NCBI GenBank assembly: GCA_900315975.1
Contig: ONBA01000044.1
Span: forward strand, 1-12,381
DNA: 12,381 bases
DNA from: an uncultured Ruminococcus sp.
Lineage (GTDB): Bacteria > Bacillota_A > Clostridia > Oscillospirales > Ruminococcaceae
Reading direction: 5' to 3'
Program-made: the position numbers and the translations under genes
Notes under the pieces: generated by a model
Database searches by the model: none
The model's input: only the letters and a program-made list of their open reading frames with translations
Told to the model about the DNA's origin: nothing
Shown: one piece after another, positions 7,388-12,381 of the stretch
Layout: every line of letters begins with the position of its first letter
Numbering within the stretch: position 1 is the first letter of the stretch

Positions 7388-8158
7388 ATGGGAATGGTAT
7401 TACAAACTAAAAACCTTTGCAAAACTTACATCATCAATAAGCATCAGAATAATGTACTCAAAAACATAGACCTCACTATCAATGAGGGTGAAATGGTCGC
7501 AGTAATGGGACCTTCCGGCTCGGGAAAGAGTACATTGCTCTACTGCGTTTCCGGTATGGACAGAGTTACCGCCGGAGAGGTCTTATTCAGCGGCAAGGAG
7601 ACATCAAAGCTAAATGACAAGGAGCTTTCTCAGCTGCGTCTCGACGAAATGGGGTTCATATTTCAGCAGATGTACATGATGAAAAACCTCTCGGTCCTCG
7701 ACAACATCATTCTCCCCGCCGTAAAGTCAAAGAAGAACACTGAATCGCGCAGACAGACTGAGGAGCGCGGACGCGCTCTCATGCACAAACTCGGTATCGA
7801 CGACGTAGGTGGAAACGACATCAACGAAGTATCCGGCGGACAGCTTCAGCGTGCGTGCATATGCAGAAGCATGATAAACTCACCGAAAATGCTCTTTGCC
7901 GACGAGCCTACAGGCGCTCTCAACCGTTCAAGCTCCGATGAGGTCATGGACGAACTCCTCAAACTCAACCGTGAGGGAACTACCGTAATGTGCGTTACTC
8001 ACGACCCGAAGGTAGCAGCAAAATGCAGCCGTGTTCTCTACCTCGTAGACGGAAGCATAGTCGGTGAAAAGAATATGGAGCATTTCAGCGGCAAGGAAGC
8101 TGAACTCCGCGACCGCGAAAGGAATCTCAACAACTGGCTTATGGAACAGGGCTGGTAA
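7388..8158 (+). CDS. ABC transporter ATP-binding protein (MacB/LolD/BceA type)
   Basis: The 256-residue ATPase drives the adjacent FtsX permease. All motifs are present: Walker A GPSGSGKST (41-49), Q-loop Q93, signature VSGGQLQR (148-155), Walker B MLFADEP (168-174) and H-loop His205 in VTHD. Length and motif wording fit the MacB/LolD/BceA group that exports or detoxifies peptides and antibiotics rather than an importer. The ATG at 7388 follows AAGGAGG with good spacing and yields a normal N-terminus (LQTKNLCKTYIIN). An in-frame TTG at 7352 has no ribosome site. It is co-transcribed with the permease and followed by a terminator at 8253. The C-terminus has the family's usual charged tail (LRDRERNLNNWL). 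Substrate is unknown; a cationic peptide or lantibiotic-like compound is a guess from context. Confidence 0.95.
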   Translation: MGMVLQTKNLCKTYIINKHQNNVLKNIDLTINEGEMVAVMGPSGSGKSTLLYCVSGMDRVTAGEVLFSGKETSKLNDKELSQLRLDEMGFIFQQMYMMKNLSVLDNIILPAVKSKKNTESRRQTEERGRALMHKLGIDDVGGNDINEVSGGQLQRACICRSMINSPKMLFADEPTGALNRSSSDEVMDELLKLNREGTTVMCVTHDPKVAAKCSRVLYLVDGSIVGEKNMEHFSGKEAELRDRERNLNNWLMEQGW

Positions 8159-8252
8159 GCGCGGTGTTCGCAGTGTCTGCGCCGCCGGCTAATGGACATA
8201 CTCAGTACAAAACATTAACAACTCTCCTAACATACACAACTCTCTTTTCTGC

Positions 8253-8279
8253 GGGCGGATAATATCCGCCCTTATTTTT
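8253..8279 (+). terminator. Rho-independent terminator after the ATPase
   Basis: An 8-bp GC-rich stem (GGGCGGAT pairing with ATCCGCCC) with a 3-nt loop is followed by TTATTTTT. It separates the transporter genes from the regulator genes. Some readthrough could still connect them, since the RR promoter signals just after it are modest. Confidence 0.85.
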
Positions 8280-8280
8280 C

Positions 8281-8312
8281 TTGCTTTATTCACGATAATA
8301 TGATAATATAGT
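8281..8312 (+). promoter_or_regulatory. Possible promoter of the two-component system genes
   Basis: A TTGCTT -35-like element at 8281 is followed by overlapping AT-rich -10 candidates (GATAAT at 8302, TATAGT at 8307); spacing is 15 or 20 bp, neither ideal. The start codon is close (8329), so the leader would be about 10-15 nt. No TTAAGA pairs like those before the permease are seen here. Confidence 0.35.
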
Positions 8313-8328
8313 ATCAGGTGGTGATAAA

Positions 8329-8991
8329 ATGTCAGACATACTTTTAGTTGAAGACAACAAAGAACTCGCAGACCTTCTCACTGACTTTCTGCGTGCAGAG
8401 GGATATACTGTCTCTGCTGTTGACAGCGGAAAACGTGCGGTCGAACTGTTTGAAAAATACGGTGCTAAACTGGTAGTACTGGACATAAATCTTCCGGACG
8501 TTAACGGATTTGCTGTATGCTCAAAACTCAGAGAAAACACAGATACACCTATTCTCATCGTCAGCTGCCGCACTGAAAAAGAGGATAAACTCACAGGACT
8601 CGGTCTCGGAGCCGATGATTACATAGAAAAGCCTTACGATATCGACATTCTCCTCGCAAAGATAAAGGGTATCTTCAAACGCCGCTATCAGCAGGATATA
8701 ATCTCCGCAGACGGTGTCACGCTTAATCTCGCAAACAGAACAGCTGCTATAGACGGTGAAACTGTCGTGCTTACGTCAAAAGAATTCGACCTGCTTGCAC
8801 TGCTTGTGGAAAATCAGGGCAAGACAATGAAAAAAGAGTACCTTTTCAGCACTGTGTGGGGCAGTGACAGTGATTCAGAATTACAGACCCTTCATGTACA
8901 TATAAACCGTCTGCGTTCAAAATTAGGTGACGACCCCAAAAAAGCAAAACGTCTGCTGACCGTATGGGGTGTGGGGTATAAGTTCGTATGA
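8329..8991 (+). CDS. OmpR-family response regulator
   Basis: The 220-residue regulator has an N-terminal receiver domain and a C-terminal winged-helix DNA-binding domain. Receiver residues are complete: acidic pair E8/D9, phospho-acceptor D52 (VVLDINLPD), switch residues S79 and Y98, and K101 in EKPYD. The DNA-binding half shows LTSKEFDLLALLVENQGK, the recognition-helix region LQTLHVHINRLRSKLGDD and the C-terminal hairpin VWGVGYKFV, all typical of OmpR/PhoB members. The ATG at 8329 follows AGGTGGTG. The stop overlaps the kinase start by 4 bp (ATGA), so the two are translationally coupled. It likely binds the paired TTAAGA boxes upstream of the permease at 4862-4916 to switch the exporter on; this is inferred from box type and gene order. 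Confidence 0.95.
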   Translation: MSDILLVEDNKELADLLTDFLRAEGYTVSAVDSGKRAVELFEKYGAKLVVLDINLPDVNGFAVCSKLRENTDTPILIVSCRTEKEDKLTGLGLGADDYIEKPYDIDILLAKIKGIFKRRYQQDIISADGVTLNLANRTAAIDGETVVLTSKEFDLLALLVENQGKTMKKEYLFSTVWGSDSDSELQTLHVHINRLRSKLGDDPKKAKRLLTVWGVGYKFV

Positions 8992-10205
8992 AAACATTTC
9001 GCAAAATATGCTTCATTATCACGCTTATAATACTTACGCTGACGATAATTCTCAACATAATACTGATAAAGCAGAAAAATGCCAATACCGGACTTTACCG
9101 CGTAGAGGCAAAACGTCTCACAGACGAAATCAACGAAACCGGTGCCTACGACCTGAGTAAATATCCGCACCTGCTGGCTGTTTACCCTGAACATGACGGC
9201 GACCTCTACGAAACTGATGAACAGTACCTTATCATCAGCGCAGGCGATGAATTATACCGCGTTGAATACGATATACGCAAAGATAATTCAGAGGTTTTGA
9301 TAATAAACCTGTTTATTGCCATTATAGCGCTTGTATTCGCACTTATGCTGATTTACATAAGGCGGCACATATTATTGCCGTTTAACCGTATAAACTCCGT
9401 TCCGCAAGAACTTGCAAAAGGCAATCTCGCAGTTGAGATACCGGAGGAAAAAAGCCGTTTTTTCAGCAAATTCACATGGGGAGTAAATATGCTTCGTGAA
9501 AATATCGAAACAAGCCGAAAAAACGAAATATCCATGCAGCGCGATAAAAAGCTGCTCCTGCTCTCACTTTCACACGATATCAAAACTCCCCTCTCCGCGA
9601 TCAAGCTTAATGCAAAAGCTCTCGCTAAGGGACTCTATCCCGATGAAGAAAAACGCCGTGCCGCCGCCGACAGTATCAACACCCGTGCTGATGAAATAGA
9701 GAGCTTCGTCAGTCAGATAACTCAGGCTGCAAGTGAGGATTTCATGACATTTGAAGTAAACATAGGAGAAGAGTTTCTCAGCAAGATAACCGGCAAGATT
9801 CTGGCAAGGTATTCTTCTCAGCTCGCCATGAAGGGAACCGATTTCATCGTGAACGAATTCAGCGACTGTCTCCTATCCTGTGACCCCGACCGTCTTGCAG
9901 AATGTCTGCAAAATCTTGTAGAAAATGCAATCAAATACGGTGACGGAAAATTAATAGAGATAAGCTTTGAAAAAATGGACGGCTGTCAGCTGATAACAGT
10001 CTCAAATACCGGCTGTACATTAACTCCGGCTGAACTTCCGCAGATATTCGAGAGTTTTCACCGCGGAAGCAACTCCGGTAAAATACAGGGAAATGGTCTC
10101 GGACTTTTCATCTGCCGCAGGATAATGTCACTGATGGAAGGCGAAGTCTATGCCGATATCAGCGACGACAGATTCAACGCAACACTCGTTGTCAGACTTG
10201 CATAA
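8988..10205 (+). CDS. Sensor histidine kinase partner of the OmpR-type regulator
   Basis: This is a 405-residue inner sensor kinase. Membrane helices at about 7-27 and 103-124 enclose an extracellular domain of about 75 residues with no recognised fold. A HAMP-like stretch (about 130-180) leads to the dimerisation helix with the phospho-acceptor His196 in SLSHDIKTPLSAIK. The ATPase domain has the N box NLVENAIKYG (N313), an F-box-like SFHRGSNSG and the G2 box GNGLGLFICRRI (368 onward). The G1 box reads SNTGCT with N340 where the canonical motif DxGxG has Asp; similar NxG forms are, to my recollection, found in other Gram-positive kinases, so activity is still likely. It overlaps the regulator by 4 bp and is followed after 29 bp by the acetyltransferase. 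The signal is probably the compound handled by the adjacent exporter, which is inference. Confidence 0.94.
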   Translation: MKTFRKICFIITLIILTLTIILNIILIKQKNANTGLYRVEAKRLTDEINETGAYDLSKYPHLLAVYPEHDGDLYETDEQYLIISAGDELYRVEYDIRKDNSEVLIINLFIAIIALVFALMLIYIRRHILLPFNRINSVPQELAKGNLAVEIPEEKSRFFSKFTWGVNMLRENIETSRKNEISMQRDKKLLLLSLSHDIKTPLSAIKLNAKALAKGLYPDEEKRRAAADSINTRADEIESFVSQITQAASEDFMTFEVNIGEEFLSKITGKILARYSSQLAMKGTDFIVNEFSDCLLSCDPDRLAECLQNLVENAIKYGDGKLIEISFEKMDGCQLITVSNTGCTLTPAELPQIFESFHRGSNSGKIQGNGLGLFICRRIMSLMEGEVYADISDDRFNATLVVRLA

Positions 10206-10234
10206 CAAGTGTTAAAAAACAAGGAGGGACTGAC

Positions 10235-10669
10235 ATGATACGTGAAATAAACAAAAACGACCTCAAGGGTCTGCTCGAACTCTATACTCACCTTCACGAG
10301 AAGGAAGTACCCGAAATCGACGATAAAGTACTCGGAATATGGAATACTATAATCAACGACCCGAATCACCACATAATTGTCGCAGAGGAAGACGGAAAAA
10401 TCGTCTCTTCATGCGTATGCCTCATAATTCCTAACCTGACCCGAGGACTCAGACCTCACGCATTTATCGAAAACGTCGTGACAGACAGTGCATACCGGAA
10501 AAGAGGTCTTGCAACTGCCTGTCTGAATTACGCTAAGGAAATCGCCGGACGTGAAGGCTGTTACAAACTTCTGCTTGCGACCGGCTCAAAAGAAGAAAGC
10601 ACGCTCAGATTCTACGAGCGTGCCGGCTATAACAAAAACGATAAAACTGCGTTTACGCAGTGGCTATAA
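10235..10669 (+). CDS. GNAT-family N-acetyltransferase
   Basis: The 144-residue protein is a single GNAT domain that transfers the acetyl group of acetyl-CoA to an amine. Motif A is clear: the beta-4 strand IENVVTD (78-84) is followed by the pyrophosphate loop RKRGLA (88-93). Motif B holds TLRFYERAGY near the C-terminus with the usual Tyr. Length is normal. The ATG at 10235 follows AAGGAGG, and the gene lies 29 bp after the kinase stop, so it is probably in the same transcript, with a terminator right after it. The acceptor substrate cannot be read from sequence. Position beside an exporter and its sensor suggests chemical inactivation of the same toxic compound, but GNATs next to unrelated genes are common. 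Confidence 0.88.
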   Translation: MIREINKNDLKGLLELYTHLHEKEVPEIDDKVLGIWNTIINDPNHHIIVAEEDGKIVSSCVCLIIPNLTRGLRPHAFIENVVTDSAYRKRGLATACLNYAKEIAGREGCYKLLLATGSKEESTLRFYERAGYNKNDKTAFTQWL

Positions 10670-10683
10670 TAAATCCGTCCTCA

Positions 10684-10712
10684 ATAACCGCCGAAAGGCG
10701 GTTATTTCCGTT
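10684..10712 (+). terminator. Rho-independent terminator after the GNAT gene
   Basis: A 9-bp stem (ATAACCGCC with GGCGGTTAT) capped by a GAAA tetraloop is followed by TTTCCGTTT. It ends the plus-strand cluster. In the other direction no T tract follows the stem, so it does not obviously serve the convergent lipid kinase. The remaining 10713-10800 shows nothing recognisable. Confidence 0.85.
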
Positions 10713-10800
10713 TAACGAAAAGTCAGGCTAAACATGGAAAGATTGCAGATGTGCTGTACACCTGAATATTTTCATTCACGTCTTTCTGTTCATTTGACCA

Positions 10801-11745
10801 TTATTCGGATAAATACTGCTCAATCGGGTCTTCATAATCAGTGATTATGCGGTCACCTATCATGAACTGTATAGCCCGCTGACAGTTGCACACCGTGTTT
10901 ACCTGTGCATTTCCGCCAAATTCACCGTCACGAGTCCATGAAATATCCTCACCGCTAAGCGATGTAAAGGTTATCTTATTCGTGCGGAAGAACTTTATAT
11001 AGTCCTTGTCTATCTCTTCGGTTATGTTCAGAAGCGAATGAACTATCTGCTGAAGCTGTACTATATTTGACGGCTTCTTTATAAGTGTTACCTCGAATAC
11101 TCCGTCATCAAGCAGAAAATCGTTCATCGAAAGAAGTCCTGCAACAGACGATGAATTCGTAACCATTCCATATATGAAATCGCCTTCTATAGAATTGTTA
11201 TTGTACTCTATCCGCATATGCTTCGAGCGTATCGCAGGAAGCTGCGTGAGTCCGTTCAGAACGTAGGAAACGTGTCCGAACATATTCTTGACCTGCTGAG
11301 GAGTCTCATACGCTACGTTTGTGAACGCTCCGAATGCAACGATATATGAGAAGTAGTTATCATTGAACTTGCCGATATCACAAGCCATAGGAGTTCCCTG
11401 AGTTATCCACTTCACCGCTTCCATCGTATTTTTGGGTATACCAAGTGTTCGTGCAAAATCATTTGTCGAACCTGCGGGAAGGTATCCTATCGGTATTTTT
11501 CTGCCGCACTGCATCATTCCCTGCAAGCACTGACTGAGTGTACCGTCTCCTCCTGCACATACAAGTATATCATATCCGTTCTCACAAGCATATATAGTAG
11601 AATCAGCAGCATCGGTACCGCTTTGAGTTATATGCACAGTGACTTCGTAATCAGCCTTGTTAAATTCGTCTATTATCTCACCGAGACGGTCACCTATAGT
11701 CGCTCTTCCAGCAATGAGATTGACGATAAAGTACAACTTTTTCAT
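10801..11745 (-). CDS. Diacylglycerol/lipid kinase family protein (DagK catalytic domain, YegS/BmrU type)
   Basis: The 314-residue cytosolic or membrane-peripheral kinase phosphorylates diacylglycerol or a related lipid using ATP, returning it to phospholipid synthesis. Visible family motifs are an N-terminal IVNLIAGR, the nucleotide-binding AGGDGT (GGDGT at 65-69) and PAGSTNDFARTLGIP (90-104). There is also the middle DIGKFNDNYFSYIVAFGAFTNV, and a C-terminal TRDGEFGG that matches the family's conserved D-G-E element. Length is typical (about 300). The ATG at 11745 has GGAGAG at good spacing and its own promoter (11817-11789). It appears monocistronic and converges with the GNAT gene. DgkB and YegS-like proteins share these motifs, so exact substrate is uncertain. 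Confidence 0.93.
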   Translation of the reverse strand: MKKLYFIVNLIAGRATIGDRLGEIIDEFNKADYEVTVHITQSGTDAADSTIYACENGYDILVCAGGDGTLSQCLQGMMQCGRKIPIGYLPAGSTNDFARTLGIPKNTMEAVKWITQGTPMACDIGKFNDNYFSYIVAFGAFTNVAYETPQQVKNMFGHVSYVLNGLTQLPAIRSKHMRIEYNNNSIEGDFIYGMVTNSSSVAGLLSMNDFLLDDGVFEVTLIKKPSNIVQLQQIVHSLLNITEEIDKDYIKFFRTNKITFTSLSGEDISWTRDGEFGGNAQVNTVCNCQRAIQFMIGDRIITDYEDPIEQYLSE

Positions 11746-11788
11746 TTACGCTCTCCATTTTGTAAGTTGTCGATTTCTTTCCATATTA

Positions 11789-11817
11789 ATTATAGAACAA
11801 AACAATGTTTTTTTCAA
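11789..11817 (-). promoter_or_regulatory. Promoter of the lipid kinase gene
   Basis: On the minus strand, TTGAAA (11817-11812), a 17-bp spacer and a perfect TATAAT (11794-11789) precede the gene. The start would be near 11782, giving a leader of about 37 nt that contains the GGAGAG ribosome site. Confidence 0.78.
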
Positions 11818-11859
11818 TAGGCATCAAATAATTAAAATATAAAAATATTTCTAAAACGC

Positions 11860-11888
11860 TTGACATTGTCGCCGAATGATGATATAAT
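11860..11888 (+). promoter_or_regulatory. Consensus promoter of tRNA-Gln
   Basis: A perfect TTGACA (11860-11865), exactly 17 bp, and a perfect TATAAT (11883-11888) lie 28 bp before the mature tRNA 5' end. This is the strongest promoter in the window, as expected for a stable RNA. Confidence 0.88.
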
Positions 11889-11916
11889 AATAAAGCTGAA
11901 TCAAGCAGATACATAT

Positions 11917-11992
11917 TGGGGTGTCGCCAAGTGGTAAGGCAGCGGACTCTGACTCCGTTATTTCGAGGGTTCAAATCCTTCCACCCCAACCA
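11917..11992 (+). tRNA. tRNA-Gln (anticodon CUG)
   Basis: The 76-nt cloverleaf folds completely. The acceptor stem TGGGGTG pairs with CACCCCA (11982-11988), the D arm is GCC..GGC and the anticodon loop is CTCTGAC. The T arm has loop TTCAAAT, discriminator A is at 11989 and an encoded CCA is at 11990-11992. The anticodon CTG decodes CAG glutamine codons; most Firmicutes also have a UUG species, presumably elsewhere. It is transcribed alone from a consensus promoter and followed by a terminator about 38 bp downstream. A minus-strand open frame across it (product ending GWKDLNPR...) is an antisense artefact of the tRNA. Confidence 0.97.
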
Positions 11993-12029
11993 TATCGTCA
12001 TGACTAAATTGATGACATGCCCAAAAAAA

Positions 12030-12050
12030 CCCGAAATATCGGGCTTTTTT
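12030..12050 (+). terminator. Terminator of tRNA-Gln
   Basis: The stem CCCGA/TCGGG with an AATA loop is followed by C and TTTTTT. The A7 run before the stem can pair with the T run, making a bidirectional-looking signal, though nothing on the minus strand clearly needs it. Confidence 0.8.
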
Positions 12051-12054
12051 GCTA

Positions 12055-12100
12055 CCCAAATCTCGAAAATTTTACTTCGATTTTCATAGATGACATTGGG
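12055..12100. repeat. Nested inverted repeats downstream of the tRNA
   Basis: CCCAA (12055-12059) pairs with TTGGG (12096-12100), and inside it GAAAAT (12065-12070) pairs with ATTTTC (12080-12085). GATGACAT also occurs twice in direct orientation (12011 and 12089). The stems are short and AT-rich, so function is uncertain. No gene is seen between 12051 and 12236. Confidence 0.4.
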
Positions 12101-12113
12101 CTGTTTTAGCCAT

Positions 12114-12133
12114 GTGTAAGGATTTGAACTCTC
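12114..12133 (-). repeat. Inverted near-copy of the tRNA-Gln T arm
   Basis: Read on the minus strand, this 20-bp stretch (GAGAGTTCAAATCCTTACAC) matches 11965-11984 of the tRNA at 18 of 20 positions, in opposite orientation and about 130 bp away. The acceptor end and CCA are not continued, so it is not a second tRNA. Confidence 0.65.
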
Positions 12134-12216
12134 AAAAGTGCAAATTCAATCCTCTCCAAAGGTCGAAATACAGGCAAACATCGATTTTTTCGGCAAAAAA
12201 TAGTACACAAAGTTTC

Positions 12217-12274
12217 GGACTCGGTTTTAGTGGTTTTCACGAAATATGAAAACACTGGAATCGAGTCCTTTTTT
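12217..12274 (+). terminator. Long hairpin with T run (terminator-like)
   Basis: GGACTCG (12217-12223) pairs with CGAGTCC (12262-12268), and the stem continues inward with a few mismatches and one bulge through AGTGGTTTTCA/TGAAAACACT. About 19 of 23 positions can pair, around a short loop. TTTTTT follows at 12269. It could end a plus-strand transcript, or be the folded end of a mobile element. Confidence 0.5.
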
Positions 12275-12381
12275 GTTTCCCCGAAAACCAAGTGATAGAA
12301 AACCTATCAGCGATTTGTGAGCCGTTTTTGACGGCATCGGTGACAGTTCGGGAAGCTGCACCACCGAGAGCGATTGAAGCC
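12237..12381 (-). CDS. Possible C-terminal end of an unidentified minus-strand gene (partial)
   Basis: A frame open at the window edge runs for 47 codons to TGA at 12239-12237. Its first 27 residues (ASIALGGAASRTVTDAVKNG, then SQIADRF) have coding-like composition and higher GC than the flanking DNA. The last 20 (basic, TRFQCFHIS) overlap the long hairpin and look less like protein. No family is recognised. It may instead be broken or non-coding; the start lies outside the window. Confidence 0.3.
   Translation of the reverse strand, partial: ASIALGGAASRTVTDAVKNGSQIADRFSITWFSGKQKRTRFQCFHIS

Noticed and set aside
8215..8243. TTAACA and repeated ACAACTCTC upstream of the response regulator as possible autoregulation boxes
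   Set aside because: Spacing is 12 bp rather than 11, sequences differ from the TTAAGA boxes, and they lie before the terminator hairpin.
11786..12001. 71-codon minus-strand open frame across the tRNA
   Set aside because: It is antisense to tRNA-Gln; the GWKDLNPR-type peptide is a well-known spurious translation of tRNA genes.
12217..12268. IS200/IS605-type element end or omega RNA
   Set aside because: The hairpin is suggestive, but no transposase or TnpB motif is visible in the neighbouring frame.
12106..12291. 61-codon minus-strand open frame starting MVFGETKK
   Set aside because: No ribosome site, spans the long hairpin and the inverted T-arm copy, and has no recognisable domain.
1..12381. 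CRISPR array, rRNA, or complete insertion sequence
   Set aside because: No regularly spaced repeats of 25-40 bp, no rRNA-like sequence and no transposase frame were found on either strand.

Overview
The window looks like a chromosomal segment of a low-to-mid GC Firmicute, most likely a gut or rumen Clostridia of the Ruminococcus/Oscillospiraceae type. The reasons are strong AGGAGG-type ribosome binding sites, several consensus sigma-A promoters (TTGACA-N17-TATAAT), a YesM-derived sensor and a family 1 lipoprotein binding protein. This assignment is inferred from gene style; no database search was possible.

Region 1 (1-4736, minus strand) is a three-gene operon. Its order is a membrane diguanylate cyclase (GGDEF, 4651-3365), a YesM-like membrane sensor whose kinase half has lost the histidine and asparagine boxes (3352-1760), and an extracellular solute-binding lipoprotein (1760-114). 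The genes are 12 bp apart and 1 bp overlapping. A consensus promoter lies at 4736-4708 and a strong terminator at 49-11. A near-perfect palindrome of the CRP type (TGTGA-N6-TCACA) sits about 60 bp upstream of the predicted transcription start. No permease or response regulator accompanies the binding protein, so the set looks more like a sensing module feeding c-di-GMP than a sugar importer.

Region 2 (4862-10712, plus strand) is an ABC exporter and two-component system cluster. It contains an FtsX-type permease interrupted by one in-frame TAA (4956-6905 and 6921-7322), an ATPase (7388-8158), an OmpR-family response regulator (8329-8991), a histidine kinase overlapping it by 4 bp (8988-10205) and a GNAT acetyltransferase (10235-10669). 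In front of the permease is a 31-bp-period tandem repeat holding four TTAAGA-like hexamers in 11-bp-spaced pairs, just upstream of a TATAAT box with no good -35. This is the arrangement expected of an activator-dependent promoter for an OmpR-family regulator, plausibly the one encoded here. The layout resembles peptide-antibiotic sensing and detoxification modules.

Region 3 (10801-11992) holds a diacylglycerol/lipid kinase on the minus strand and a tRNA-Gln(CUG) on the plus strand, each with its own good promoter.

Region 4 (11993-12381) has the tRNA terminator followed by AT-rich DNA with several inverted repeats. These include an inverted 18/20 copy of the tRNA T-arm and a long hairpin ending in a T run. 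At the edge is the possible C-terminal end of a minus-strand gene. This part may be the end of a mobile element, but that is not shown.
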